Part shown: positions 12,333 to 23,169 of the stretch, piece by piece | Position numbering within the stretch: the first letter of the stretch is position 1 | Layout of the letters: the number at the start of each line of letters is the position of its first letter | NCBI GenBank assembly: GCA_003117195.1 | Contig: BDSI01000009.1 | Span: 1,530,594-1,594,593 of the forward strand | Length of the DNA: 64,000 bases | Direction: 5' to 3' | From: Eudorina sp. 2006-703-Eu-15 | Taxonomy: Eukaryota > Chlorophyta > Chlorophyceae > Chlamydomonadales > Volvocaceae | Notes under the pieces: model-generated | Database searches by the model: none | What the model was told of the DNA's origin: nothing | The model's input: only the letters and a program-made list of their open reading frames with translations | Made by a program: the position numbers and the translations under genes

Positions 12333-13548
12333 TCAGCCCCGACATCTCGCCGCCGCTGGCTCCGCTGTCGCTCACCATGGCGGCGAGCGTCGCGCGCCTT
12401 GGCGCTCGCGGCTCCGAAAGCAGCGGCACGCCGCCCGGGCCCCAGCCGCCTGGCGGCGGCGGCGAGTCCAGCAAGCCGGCCTCCTCCGCCGCGATGGCCG
12501 CGGCGGCGGCGGCGAGCAGCGAGGAGTCGGCGGCGGAGGCGAACCGCGAGCGGCGCCGCGAGGGCGACGTCATGTGCCGCATCGACGCCAGCAGGTCGTC
12601 CTCCTTACAGACCGGCGTCGGCGGCCGGTGGCTACACAGGTGCGGGGGCAGCGGGATAGCGGGGGCGTTCACGGCCGCGGCGGCCGCGCCTTGGGCAGCG
12701 GCGGCGGCGGCGCCGCCGCCGTCCGCCGCGCCGCCTTTCGTGCCCGCCGCCATCGGCACGTCGCCGCTAGCGGGTGGACTGACCCCGCCGCCGCCGCCAC
12801 GAGCGGCGGTGCCGCCCGTGACGCTGGCGCGCGACGGCGACGACGCGGCTGCGGGCCCCGCGCCGCTGCCCGCGACAGCACCGGCCGCGGGCCCCGCAGT
12901 GGGGATCGGCGCCGAGCGCAGCAGCATCGAGCTCGCGCGTCGCGGCGGCGAGCTGCCGCTGACGCCTGCGTGCTCGGAGGCCCGTCTACCAGTGCCACTG
13001 CCGGGGGCGTCGATGCCGTTGCCGACCCATGGGCCGTCCGCGCCGTCGCCATCTCCCGGATGGACGATGGAACCCTCCCTGGAGAGCAGCAGGTTCGCGA
13101 CGAGCGACGCATCGCGACTGTGCCGCGGCGAGTGCCGCGCGCCGCCGTTGTGCAAGCTGAGCAGAGTCAGTGGGACAGACAAGTGCAGCGGGGAGGCATC
13201 TGGGTCGGCGGCGGCGCCGCCGCCGACACTGCCGCCGTTGGGTGGAACCGTGGGGCTGTACGACGCGGGCGCGTCGGCGGCTGTGGCGTTGGAGCTGGCG
13301 ACGCCGTCCGAAGGCGTGGACCGTCGCTGCAAGAGCGCGGGCGACGCGGGCGCTGTGTTGCTGGGGGCGCTATGGTAGGAGGAGTGCGAGGCATCGCCAC
13401 CGGCGACGGGCTCGATGATCTCGGTTGGGGGGAGCAGGAAGCACGCGCTTCTGCGGCGGCTTGCCTGAGCCCCCAGAGCGGCAGGTTGGGGGGCCAGGGC
13501 GGGGCAGTCGCGGGCGAAAACCAACTGGCCCGGCCGCGCGCCTGCAAT
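11157..13548 (-). CDS. Low-complexity Ala/Ser/Pro/Gly-rich protein, 5' part of a larger minus-strand gene
   Basis: Product not recognised. Three minus-strand exons join in phase: about 13548-12210, 11984-11736 and 11448-11157. The donor at 12210 is followed by GTGGGT; acceptors are CCGCAG and CTGCAG; the donor at 11157 is followed by GTGAGG. The first exon begins after a TTGCAG acceptor, so an earlier exon with the start codon should lie between 13550 and 13800. The encoded region of about 600 residues is rich in alanine runs, serine and proline, with several short basic RRxS-type sites (for example RRASSMLLR and RRRSRFASA) that could be phosphorylated. It looks like a disordered regulatory region. 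A 528-codon frame lies opposite (11792-13378, plus strand); I treat it as a shadow because it shows no start, splice or domain logic. Confidence 0.55.
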
Positions 13549-14508
13549 CGGCGCAAAGGGTTGGCACAGAAAGGCTTTCCGTGCAAGATCGGGCGAGGGT
13601 TCGCGCGGAAGACTCCAAAAACGTCTGTGGTCAAGCGAAAGCGATGCAGCTGCTCACGAGCTTCCCGGCATGGAATTCGAAGAGTATCGGCAAGTGTAGG
13701 TGTCGAGGAATGGATTTTAATAACCTGGCATCGCGCTCTCGCATTCCAGGCGCACGAGTATCGCAAGGTAGGTTCCACCTAAAACCAGCTGGGTAGAATC
13801 CCCAGCGTATCCCATTCCACCTTACCTATTGCGTCATTTTCTACACATGCGGGTTGCAGCATGCGCACAGCCGTTCGACGTTCGTTCATGGACGCGGACG
13901 CTGCCATTTTTCGACTTTTGTAACGGAAAGCTGTACTCACTATCAAAAGAAATATCTAGGGTTTCATCTGAATAATTTCATTGCTCGACAAAAAACTCAG
14001 AAGTATGACCGACCTTCCAAGCCCTCGTGACTTACAAAACAGTGACATAAATGGATTGGATGTAAAAATAAGAGGTTTCCTTCTATTATGTATGTGAAAT
14101 GTAAATGCCTTGGGGAGATAATCGGTCGACGGTTGTCTGATGTGTCGTTCCCTGCTTTGTTGTATCGCTTGACTCCATCGCAAGTTGTATTGTAAGTGGA
14201 AATTATTACATAATCTGAAACTACTAACACTGTATCAATAGGCACGTGAGAAACACTGCGAGCAACGAAAAATACTTGCAACCAACTCCTCCGGCACCCC
14301 ACCCTTTTACAGCGTCAGCGCCATGCCAGGCTTGCGATGAACCCTCCTACTCCAAAGTTAGCAGCCCGTAACTACATCCTGGCGGCGTCGTGCCGGAAGT
14401 TGGACTGGACAATCGACGGGACATCCGCGTAGCGGGCAGGCGCCGGCACGCCGCTGGCGTTGTCGTCCGGCTTTCGCATAGGAGCACATCTCGCAACCCT
14501 CGCCCGCT
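13549..14508. other. Intergenic region between divergent genes
   Basis: 13549-13800 probably contains an intron and the first exon of the minus-strand gene to the left. 13800-14380 is lower in GC with no open frame of note and presumably holds the two divergent promoters. An in-frame TAG just upstream of 14509 fixes the hydrolase start as the first possible methionine. Confidence 0.5.
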
Positions 14509-17120
14509 ATGGCCATCCCGTTGGGCCCTGTTGCCACCGTCACCGCCGGCCTACCACCGCCCACCACAGCGGCCTTCGACGCAGCCTCGCCCTCGCCCTC
14601 AGCCTCAGCCTCAGGCCCGCCGCCCCAAGTCAGCACAACAGCCACCTCGTCACCCGGCCCGGGGGACACGGCGCCGCCACACCCGCCCCCGCCCCAGCCC
14701 GCCGCTGTCAGCGCCGCCCCGCACATCAAAACACACCACAGCTGCAAAACCCCCGATGGCTGGCGCCTGCATCTTGTCCGAACACGCGCAGCGCAGAGCT
14801 CCCCCCCCGCAGCGGCGATTCCGCCGGCAACAGCAGCCGCCGCGCCCGGCACCACCACCAGCACCATCAGCACCGCCGCCACCACCGCCGCAACCACCAG
14901 CGGCGCTCCGGCCCCGCCGCCGCGGCGCTACCCGATTGTGTTGTGCCCTGGCCTGGGCTCCTCGGGGGCCTACACCTTCGATCTGTCTCCGGTGGTCAGC
15001 CTGGCTGACTACCTGGCCAGCAGAGGCTGGGACGTGTGGACCGTGGAGCTGCGAGGTGGGAGGTGGGAGGAAAGGATGGGGTTGAGGGGGTGAGTGGGTG
15101 TGGGAGGCCCGGGCCCAGACCTGGCTCCTGACACAGGACGAGAACTGGGGCAGAGGGCGTTACGGAGCCCGCAGTGCGGCAGGGCGCCGGGGAGACCTGC
15201 TGCAGTCTTGGATCGGCAATTGATCATCATTGCCACCCACTTCCTGTGTCCGCCATGTGGGTCAGGTGGGCTACTAGGCGCTAGGCATGCAGGGGTCGTT
15301 CCGTCACCCGCCCCGCCCCGCGTCTCGGCGCCCGCCCCGTCCCACCCCGTCTCGTCCCGCGGCTCTTCCCCTCCCAACCCGCCAGGCAACGGCCAGAGCG
15401 ACCGCCCCAAGCTGTTCGTACGGTCGCGCTGGTGGACGATAGACGATTACGTCACCAAGGACCTGCCTGCCGTACTGCGGTATGTACGGCAGGTCTCGGG
15501 CGCGGCCCGCGCGCACGTGGTGGGTCACTCCATGGGCGGTATGATCCTCACGCGGCTGTTGGCGCTGGGCGGCGAGCCGGCGGCCGCGGTGGCGTCGGCC
15601 ACTGTCGTGGGCTCGGGCTGCTTCCTGCGGGGTAAGTCGTACTGGACGAGCGGCACAGGGGGGGTTGGGATATGAGCTCCGAGGGGTGGTCGAAAAAAGG
15701 GTGGGGTCAAACACTCCGTCTTTCATTGCCTTGGGTGGCGTGTAGGCCGCCCGTCGAGAGGGGAGGGTGGTGCCTGCCTGGTCCGCGTGATCCCGGGCGG
15801 GCCTCCGCGGGTGGGCGGGTGGGCCTCCCCAACCCACACACACCCACACACGCACCCACACAAACCTGTCTCCTGTTGGCCGCTGGTGGTGGCCGGCCCC
15901 CGCAGGCAGCTGGTGGCAGGCGCTGCAGCACACCCTGTGGCTGGCCCGCTTCCTGTGGCTGGTGCCAGCGGGCGCCACATTGCGCGCCTACAGCCCGCTG
16001 GCGCTGGGCCGCGCCGGCCTGCCGCTGGTGGACGAGCTGTACTTTTGGCCGCCCAACACCGACCCGGTGCTGGCTCGGGCGGTCCTGGCCAGGAACTTCA
16101 GCGCCATCTCCTCCGGGGTGAGCGGCGGGTCGGGTATTGGGGGGCGGGTGGTCGGGGGGCGGGTCGGGTGGGGTCGGGTCGGGTCGGGGGCTAGGCGCAC
16201 CTCGGCGTCTCCGCGCCGTTTGGTAGGCAGTCAGCGCCGTTCATCTTTGCCTATCGATTCCTGTTTCGCCGCCCTCGGCGACCATCTCGACTGGACCCCA
16301 CCCCAACCCCGACGCCAAGTCGCCAACCCCGCCCCGGCCCCGCAGGTGATCCTGCAGATGGGCAGCGCCTTCGGCATCCGCGGGCTGTGTACCGCCGACG
16401 GGCGCGAGGCCTTCGCCGACCCCGCCCGCCTGTCGCATGTGGAGACCCCGGTGCTGTTCATCTGCGGCGACCGGGACCGAATGTGTCCGCCCCAGGTGGG
16501 GTCCGGGGTGGGGCCGTGTGGCGCCGCCGGGCGTCGAGGCAGCGGCAGCCCTGCGGTGTACCTTACCGTACCTGCACCTGACGTTCGCCTGTCGCTGCCC
16601 TGGGGCAAAAAGGGGTTTTCCTCCCGCTACTGCTACTGCGCGACTGCCACTGCCACTGCTACTGCGCTGTTGCCACTGCAACTGCCACTGCTACTGCTAC
16701 TGCGCTACTGCCGCTGCTACTGCGACTGCGCTACTGCCGCTGCGACTGCTACTACCGCAGGGCGCTGCGGCCACGTGCGCCCTGTTCACGGGCTCCCACT
16801 GCGCGCGGTACATCGAACTGGGTCCGGGGTACGGCACCCGTGACCACTACGGCCACTTCGACATCCTGATGGGCCGACGGGTCGAGGAGGAGGTCTTCCC
16901 GCTGCTGACGAATTGGTTGGACGAGATGGACGAGCAGGTCGGGGCCCCGGCGGCGGCAGCTGGGACGGGGACTGCGGCGCAGCCGCTGCCGGGAAGCCCG
17001 GCAGTGGGCGGGCCGAGGCCGGCAGGTGGGGCCGTGGTCAGCGCTGACCCGGGACGCGGCGGCGCGACCGAGTGGTCCGCCGGAGGCGTCCCTCCGCCCG
17101 TGTTGCGATCGAAGCTCTGA
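14509..17120 (+). CDS. Alpha/beta-hydrolase fold protein, plant At1g73750/At1g15060-like
   Basis: Five exons join in phase: 14509-15055, 15386-15631, 15906-16117, 16346-16495 and 16761-17120, giving 504 residues. The first about 140 residues are a Pro/Ala/Thr-rich extension with no recognisable domain; a plastid transit role is possible but unproven. The catalytic fold begins at YPIVLCPGLGSSGAYTFDLS. The nucleophile elbow GHSMGG places the serine near residue 231, the acid is in GDRDRMCPP (about 377-379) and the histidine in HYGHFD (about 417). The order of blocks, including the LRG step before exon 2 and the acid loop followed by CPP, follows the uncharacterised plant hydrolase family, which has no firm substrate. 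The C-terminus beyond residue 440 is low complexity. Intron 4 (16496-16760) ends in a CTRCTGC-type tandem repeat next to the acceptor. Confidence 0.85.
16625..16758. repeat. CTACTGC/CTGCCACTGC-type intron repeat next to the acceptor
   Basis: Imperfect repeat built from CTACTG, CCACTG and GCGACTG units filling the 3' half of hydrolase intron 4 and running directly into the CGCAG acceptor at 16760. It supplies the pyrimidine-rich tract for the splice site, so copy-number change could affect splicing. Confidence 0.8.
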
Positions 17121-18624
17121 AGGACGGCGGTCTCGTCAGTGGCAGGGGGACCTCGAAGTCGTCGGCCGGGCTGGTGGGTGGGCGGGTCATGGTGGTGGGA
17201 TGGCGGTGGGGTTGTAGCTGGGAAACAGCGACAATGGAAAATGTCAGGGCTGATCAGGAGGAGGGAGGGCGGGCGGGCGGGCGGCCGCGGAGGGAGCGGC
17301 ACAAGGCCCGAGCTGGATGATGTAGTGCATGTCATCTCACGATGCTGCGTAGCGGCACCGTGCTTTCGGGGCAAAGCGCGGGCGGTGAAGGAACGAGCGC
17401 GGCCGGAGCCGGTCTTGGCGTCGAGGCCGGGCGGGTCTTGTCGAGTTGGACGAGCAGTGGTCGACGATCAGTGGTTGAGTCGGAAAGTGCAGAGGAGAAA
17501 ATGAGGAGGGGTACAGGTGATGCAGCCCACGTCACGGAGTGGATTTTCCATTTTGTGGAGTTGGCAGAGTGGGTGAGGGGGCTTACCTGGAGGGCTTGGG
17601 CACTGGCCAGGTGTTGAGTGAGTCCTTGGATGCAGAAATTGCATGATTGCTGTGCAAGGCTTTTGCATTTGTCAGCTTTGCACCCGCAGAGTCTGGATAG
17701 AGTAGGATAGGATAGAATGGCTCATCGGATCCGACTCTTGACATGGAGGGGAGTGGAGGCAAAAAACGTTGCGTGGCGTTGCACACACGCGTGCAGGGGA
17801 CGGGTTTGGGTCGGGCGGGGCGTGGCGGGTTCCCCTCCCTGGACATACCGTTCGTGGGGGCGGAGCGCGGCGGTGGTGTCCGCTGGGCGTTGCAGGGTGG
17901 AAGCGGCAGAAGCAGGCCCCAGGTTTGCGACTTCCTTTGCTGGGACTTCTACCCCGGGCCCCATCGCTCCGCCTGCCTGTACCGGGAGATGCCACCCGTG
18001 TGCACTTTGACTGCATCCTGCGGGCCTTCAGGCACCTTGAGGGCTTGCCTGACGTGGGTGTCCGAGTAGGGTAGAGGGGGTGTTGCGATGGGCTGGGTGT
18101 TGCCCTAGCGCCCACGTATGGGTCATTTACCTAGGCCGGGTTCTTTATTATTTACTACGGGCACCTCTCCCATTGAAAGGTGCCTGGATGCACCGGCCTG
18201 GATGCTGGTGTTTGTGAGCGGGGCGACTGGATGTTGTAGATGATGAAAAACCCCAGAGCAGGTTTGCTTGTCGTGCAGCTGCCAGCAACAGGCCTCCGCA
18301 GGTCGGGAGCTTGTCCGCCCCCTTCTGGCCACGGCCCGCTGGGCTGCCTTTTGTAATCCTTGATGGGTGTTGAATGAAAGAACGTCATGAAGTGTATCAA
18401 TCAAGCCCCTTGTCCTCAGATTGCAATTCTCTCATCCCTACAGTTATGATTTTTCTTGGTTTGTACTCTCATAATTACAACAGAAGTGACACGACATGAG
18501 CACACGCTGTGATGTATGAGAGTTTTAGCGGTTTCTTCCGTTCTTTTCGTTACCTCGTCTTTTGAAATTGCGAGAAGACCAGAGCTAGAGCGTTAGTGTT
18601 CAGACTACGATTTCATGTTTAGCT
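17121..18624. other. 3' UTR of the hydrolase gene and promoter of the F-box gene
   Basis: No convincing coding sequence. The first TGTAA on the plus strand is at 18352-18356, which would give the hydrolase an unusually long 3' UTR of about 1.2 kb; a non-canonical earlier site is possible. From about 18410 GC falls, and the 200 bases before 18625 are likely promoter and 5' UTR. Confidence 0.5.
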
Positions 18625-21600
18625 ATGGCGCAAATTGGGGAACAAGAGCGGGACAGAGACTTGTTCTCTACCTTGCCGACGCTTGTCATACGCGAACACA
18701 TCCTACCCATCCTCGACAGCAGCGATTGGCGAAATCTGCGGCTCGTGAACAGATCCTTCTCTGAGCTTTTCAGACTCACAGCCCGCAGCCTCAACCTCCG
18801 CCTCTGCAAGGAGGCGCTGGACGCCCTGACTTCCGCTGCGCAACCGTCACTCCCAACCTCCGACACCGCAGCGCAGCGCGAAGCCGCTGCATCAGGACTG
18901 CCGCATCGCTACCCCGCCCTCAATCAAATCAGCAGCCTCCGTTGCGACCCCCGACCGCTCTCCCCGCTGCCCGGCAGCAACACCGGCCTGACCGATCTGC
19001 TCCGGCTCCTGGGTCGCTTCCCCGGTCAAACACGCCTCACACTGCAAGACCCGCACTGGCAGCCGGGCCTCGGAGCACCGCTGCCCGAGCGCCATCTCCC
19101 AGCTGCCGTCAGCGTCACTTCCGGCCGCCGCGCGCCTGGTGATGGCGCGGGCGCTGACGCCGACGGCGACGGCGACGAGGGTGGCGACGGCGACGGCGAC
19201 GACATTGCCGAAGGTGAAGCCGCCGTCCGCGCCAGGGACCTACAGACGGCGACGGCGGCGGCGGCGGCGGCGCGCAGTATGGCCGCCGTGTTTCCCGACC
19301 TGACGGAGCTGCATCTCGTCGGCAGGGTGGTCGTACAACGCGCTAGCGCTGGCGGGCGGGTTACACGTGCACGGAACGAGGCCGGTCACGACGGCGGCGG
19401 CGGTAGCGGCGGCGGCGGTGCCCCAGGCCTCCGCGCTGTGCTCGCACCCCAGGACCTGCTGCGTTACCTGGCCACGGCTCTGTGCGGGCAGGGGCGACCC
19501 GCTGGGGATTGCAGCGGAAGCGGCCCAGGGCCTGCCCCCGGAAGCCTGTCCGGCGTCCCCAGCCGCGGCAGCTGCGGCGGCGGCGGCCGCGGTTCAGCGC
19601 CCGCTGGGGCTGGCCCCGGGCTGCACTCCGTCTGCGTGAACTACGCGCAGCCCAGCGCCGATCCGTTTGAGGCAGAGCTTCTCGACGCGCACTTCCCCAC
19701 CCTGCCGCTGCTGCTGATGGACTTTGGGGGACCGGTCGCGGTGGCGGCGTCAGAGCTCGCGGCGATGGGCGATGGTGGCGGCGGCGGCGGCGGCGGCAGT
19801 GACGGGTCCGCCGCCGCCGCCGCCGCCGCCGCCGCAGCAGCAGCAGCAGCCGCGCAGCACCCCCTTCTGGGGACTCTTCAAAACCCAAATCGCGCCCGTG
19901 GGGGCCCCGCCGCCGCCGCCCGTCTGACGGCTCCGCCGCTGCTGCAGCTGTCATCCCTGGAGCTGCGAGGCGTTGCCGTACTGCCGGGGCTGCTCCAAGG
20001 CCTGGACGAAGTGCCGCTGCTGACCCGGCTGTTCCTCTCCGTGTCCTGTCCGCGCCCCTACCAGCCCCTCACGACCAGCCTGCCGCGCCTGCGGCGCTTG
20101 GCCCACCTGCACCTCTTCCTCCACGTCCCGCCGCGACAGCTGGCGAGGCAGCTGGTCGCGGACGCCGCCGCCGCCGTCGCGGCGGCGGCGGCGGCGAGCG
20201 GCGCGTTTGCGGAGCACCAGCGTGCCGTCGTCCGCCGACTGGGCAAGATCGACGCGGCGGCGGACTGTACGGCAGTTGACTTGGCGGCGGCGGTGTCGCA
20301 GTGCCGCGGTCTGGTCTCCCTGGAGCTCCCCGGGGAGGACCTGGACCGCCAGATGCCAGCGCTGCTGCAGGTGGGTGGGCGGGGCGTGGTTACACACACA
20401 CACACACATCGTATCATTGTGAATATCATTTGTGTAGGGTTTATATACCCTGTGTGTAGGGTATATATACCATGTGACATTCCCTTGATCCGTCCATTCG
20501 ATGATTGGTTTTGTGTCCGCGTTTCGTGTGTATTCGTGTGACGGGCTCTGGCGCTGCGGCCAACTCCCAACGCCGCAGCGCCAGAGCCCGTCACACGAAT
20601 ACACACGAAACTGGGAGTTGCTCGACCCGGCCCCCCGTACCGGCGCCGTGGGACAGGGCACCACGCAAGAGTGCCGATGTACAGCACCGGGCGCTAGCTA
20701 AGCTCCGTTAGGCAATGGGGTGGGTTTGGAATGCTGGATCGGGCTGGATCCTGCGGCAGGCAGCCGACCCGGTTGCGGCCGGCCAAGTTTGTGCGCAAAC
20801 CCCGGGCGGACTGCACCCCCGGGACCCCCACGTACCGGTTCCCGGGAGAAGACGATGCCAACCTCCATACCACCCCACCTCCACCCCACCCCACCTCCCG
20901 CCCTGCCCCTGCCAGGCCCTGCCCGGCCTGACCCACCTGGCAGCGCGTCAGCTCGGCCCCTGGGAGCTGGCGGAGCCCCACACCCACCTGCGCTCCCTCC
21001 ACCTCACCATGGCCTGGCCCGGTCATCTGGCGGCGCTGCTGCCCAGCCTACCCGCCCTGGAGGCCCTCACTGCGGACCTGTACGCGTTCGCGGACGCCGG
21101 CAGCGGCGCCGGTGCCCGCGGCGGCGCCTCCGCCTCCGAGCAGCTGTACGACGAGCTGGCGGCGGTGGCGGCGGCGCTGCGCGCCGCGCGCCGCGTGGAG
21201 CTGCAGCTGTCGGTGATGCGGTGCGAGCCTTGGGAGTGGGCGCCGCTGCTGCGGCCGCTGGCGGGGGTGCAGGGCCTGACGGGCCTGACGCTGCGGATGC
21301 CGCAGCGCGACAGCGGGCCGCCGCTGCGGACGCAGCACCTCGCCGGCCTTTGCGCGTGAGTGTTCCGTTAGTACCGTTGGTACCGTTGGTGCCGTTGGCA
21401 ACGGTGATGCGCTGTGTTGGAGGAAGACGGGTGGCGCCACCCCGCTCCTGCCAACCTCTCCCGCCCCACCCCCCGCCCGCCCGCCTCCCTCGCTGCCCCC
21501 CCCCCAGGATGCTGACGGGGCTACGCCGCCTGACACTGCTTCTCGGCCACCCCAGCTGCGCCAAGCTGGACGCCCGGGCGCTGCTGGTGAGCAGGCAGTG

Positions 21601-22735
21601 CCGTAGTGCCGGAGTGCCGCAGTACAGAGTATTGGGTCCGTGGTCCGTTCGTCCGTTGGTCTGTTCATCGCACACCCGTTGGTGGCGGCCCACGGCCACG
21701 ATCGGTGTGCCGGAGGGCTTTCATGCCCAGGGGAACAGCCCAGGGGAACAGTCCAGGGTGCGATTAGGAGGAAGAGAGCTGCAGCGAGGACACAACACAC
21801 ACACACACAGGTGGAAAGCAATCTGTCGAAGAAGTTGCTGGCCGCCGGGATCCCGCTGTGTCGTACAGGCGCTCCGAAACATGCCGTACATTGAGCTGGT
21901 GCAGCTACACCTGGCGGGCGTATGGGAGGGCCGCCGCGTCGCCGACGCCCACGGCGGTGACGTCAATGCTGGCGTCGGCGACGGCAGCCGCCGTCATGGC
22001 GGCGGCGGCGGCGGCGGCGGTCCAGCCGGCAACTGGGGCCGCCGCAGTCGCTTCCGCCTGGACCCGTCAGACGCCGTTGCCAAACCATCCGCCGCTGGCG
22101 CGGCAAACGACAAGGGCCGGCAGAAGGGCCGTCGTCGCGGCCGGCATGCTGCCGTACAAAATGACGAGCACCCTGGGCCGCCGTCCCCGAACAGGCTAGC
22201 GGTACCGGGGGAGCCTATGGCGGGCGCAGGCAGCAGCGGGACAGGGGGGGTCGGCCTGGCGGCGCCTGCGGCGCCGCCGCAGCCGCGCAGCGCAGCGGCG
22301 CGGGCAGTACTTGAGGCGGCGCGCAGTCTGCGCTGCGGGGGCCAGGGCCAAAGGCACGCGACCGGGAACCCGCGCGACAGTTTTGGCAGCGATGGGGACG
22401 ACGAGCAGGATGCGGATGAGGGTGAGGATGGGAGTGACGAAGAGGGTGACGGCACGGATGGCAGCGACGGACGTGAGGAGGAGGTCTGCGGACGGGGATG
22501 CAGCCGCGATGGAGGCGGCCGGGGCGGCTACGGGCCCGCGGCTCGGGTTCCAGGGCAGGTGCAGGTTCCGGTGCAGGTTCCAGTTCAGGTTTCAGTGCAG
22601 GTGGACTTCCTGACGGATGGGGAGGTGGCGGCGGTGAACGCGGTGCTGCGGTGGGAGAGGCGCCAAGCGGTGGTGCGGGCGGGGCTGGAACCACCCTGGG
22701 TGTGGGCTGAGCTCAAGGGTCTGTCCCGGTGTTGA
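18625..22735 (+). CDS. F-box protein with long leucine-rich, low-complexity C-terminal region
   Basis: Four exons join in phase: 18625-20370, 20916-21355, 21508-21586 and 21869-22735, giving 1043 residues. Residues about 14-50 form an F-box-like segment (LPTLVIREHILPILDSSD then NLRLVNRSFSELF). Such proteins usually bind SKP1 in SCF ubiquitin ligases and bring in substrates through the rest of the protein. The remainder contains scattered leucine-rich pieces (SSLELRGVAVLPGLL, LTHLAARQLGPWEL, LTGLRRLTLLLG) suggesting degenerate LRRs, separated by long glycine, alanine and acidic low-complexity inserts. The tail has GQVQVPVQVPVQVSVQV, a small tandem repeat. The start ATG is preceded by low-GC leader sequence, and TGTAA at 22963-22967 is a good poly(A) signal. 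The substrate is unknown. Confidence 0.75.
20522..20620. repeat. Perfect 39-bp inverted repeat (hairpin) in F-box intron 1
   Basis: Arms 20522-20560 and 20572-20610 are exact reverse complements around an 11-base spacer. The spacer itself recurs in reverse complement just after the right arm (20612-20620), so the locus looks like a copied-back strand. It lies in intron 1, just downstream of AC and GTGTAGGG-type short repeats (20391-20475). Confidence 0.9.
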
Positions 22736-23169
22736 ATGCAGGTATGGGGTTGTCAAAATCAACAAGATGGGGCGAAACGGTGCGACTTGCGTGTCTTGGG
22801 AGTCGGGCTGCCAAGGCAGGGGTTGACGGGCCTGCGACATCCAAAAGCGTGGTCGCGCGCAACGATCCGTTATGCTGGAGGATTTTGAGACGCCCGTCTG
22901 TGGGCGATCGTTATGCTTTCTAACTCAGGTTTTGTCGTGCAAATGTACGGCTTCAATTCATTTGTAAAGCACCCGTCCGTCATATGATATTGCTGCTGTA
23001 ACGGTTTCTTCTGCAATGAGATAGAAGTTTAGAATGGCGCTAGGCCTTCCGTTCCGATTTCAGGGCGTTCTGCGATAGACGTCAACTGGATATCTTTGTA
23101 CATAGGTTGTTCGTGTATACAAAAACTGCAAGGCGACAATTACCTTTTTCAATTTCTGAGTCATTGAAT
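22736..23169. other. 3' UTR of the F-box gene and promoter of QTRT2
   Basis: TGTAA at 22963-22967 marks the likely end of the F-box transcript. The next about 200 bases are lower in GC and should contain the QTRT2 promoter and leader. No gene is seen. Confidence 0.6.
22963..22967 (+). terminator. TGTAA poly(A) signal of the F-box gene
   Basis: TGTAA, the usual volvocine polyadenylation signal, about 230 bases after the F-box stop codon and the first on this strand. Confidence 0.65.

Noticed and set aside
11792..13378. 528-codon open frame on the plus strand
   Set aside because: It lies exactly opposite the minus-strand exons, is built from the complementary GC-rich codon pattern and has no sensible start or splice context.
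20720..22735. 671-codon uninterrupted plus-strand frame
   Set aside because: Only the part from 21869 is coding; the upstream part is intron sequence that happens to lack stops. Splicing in phase from the other exons gives a better F-box protein.
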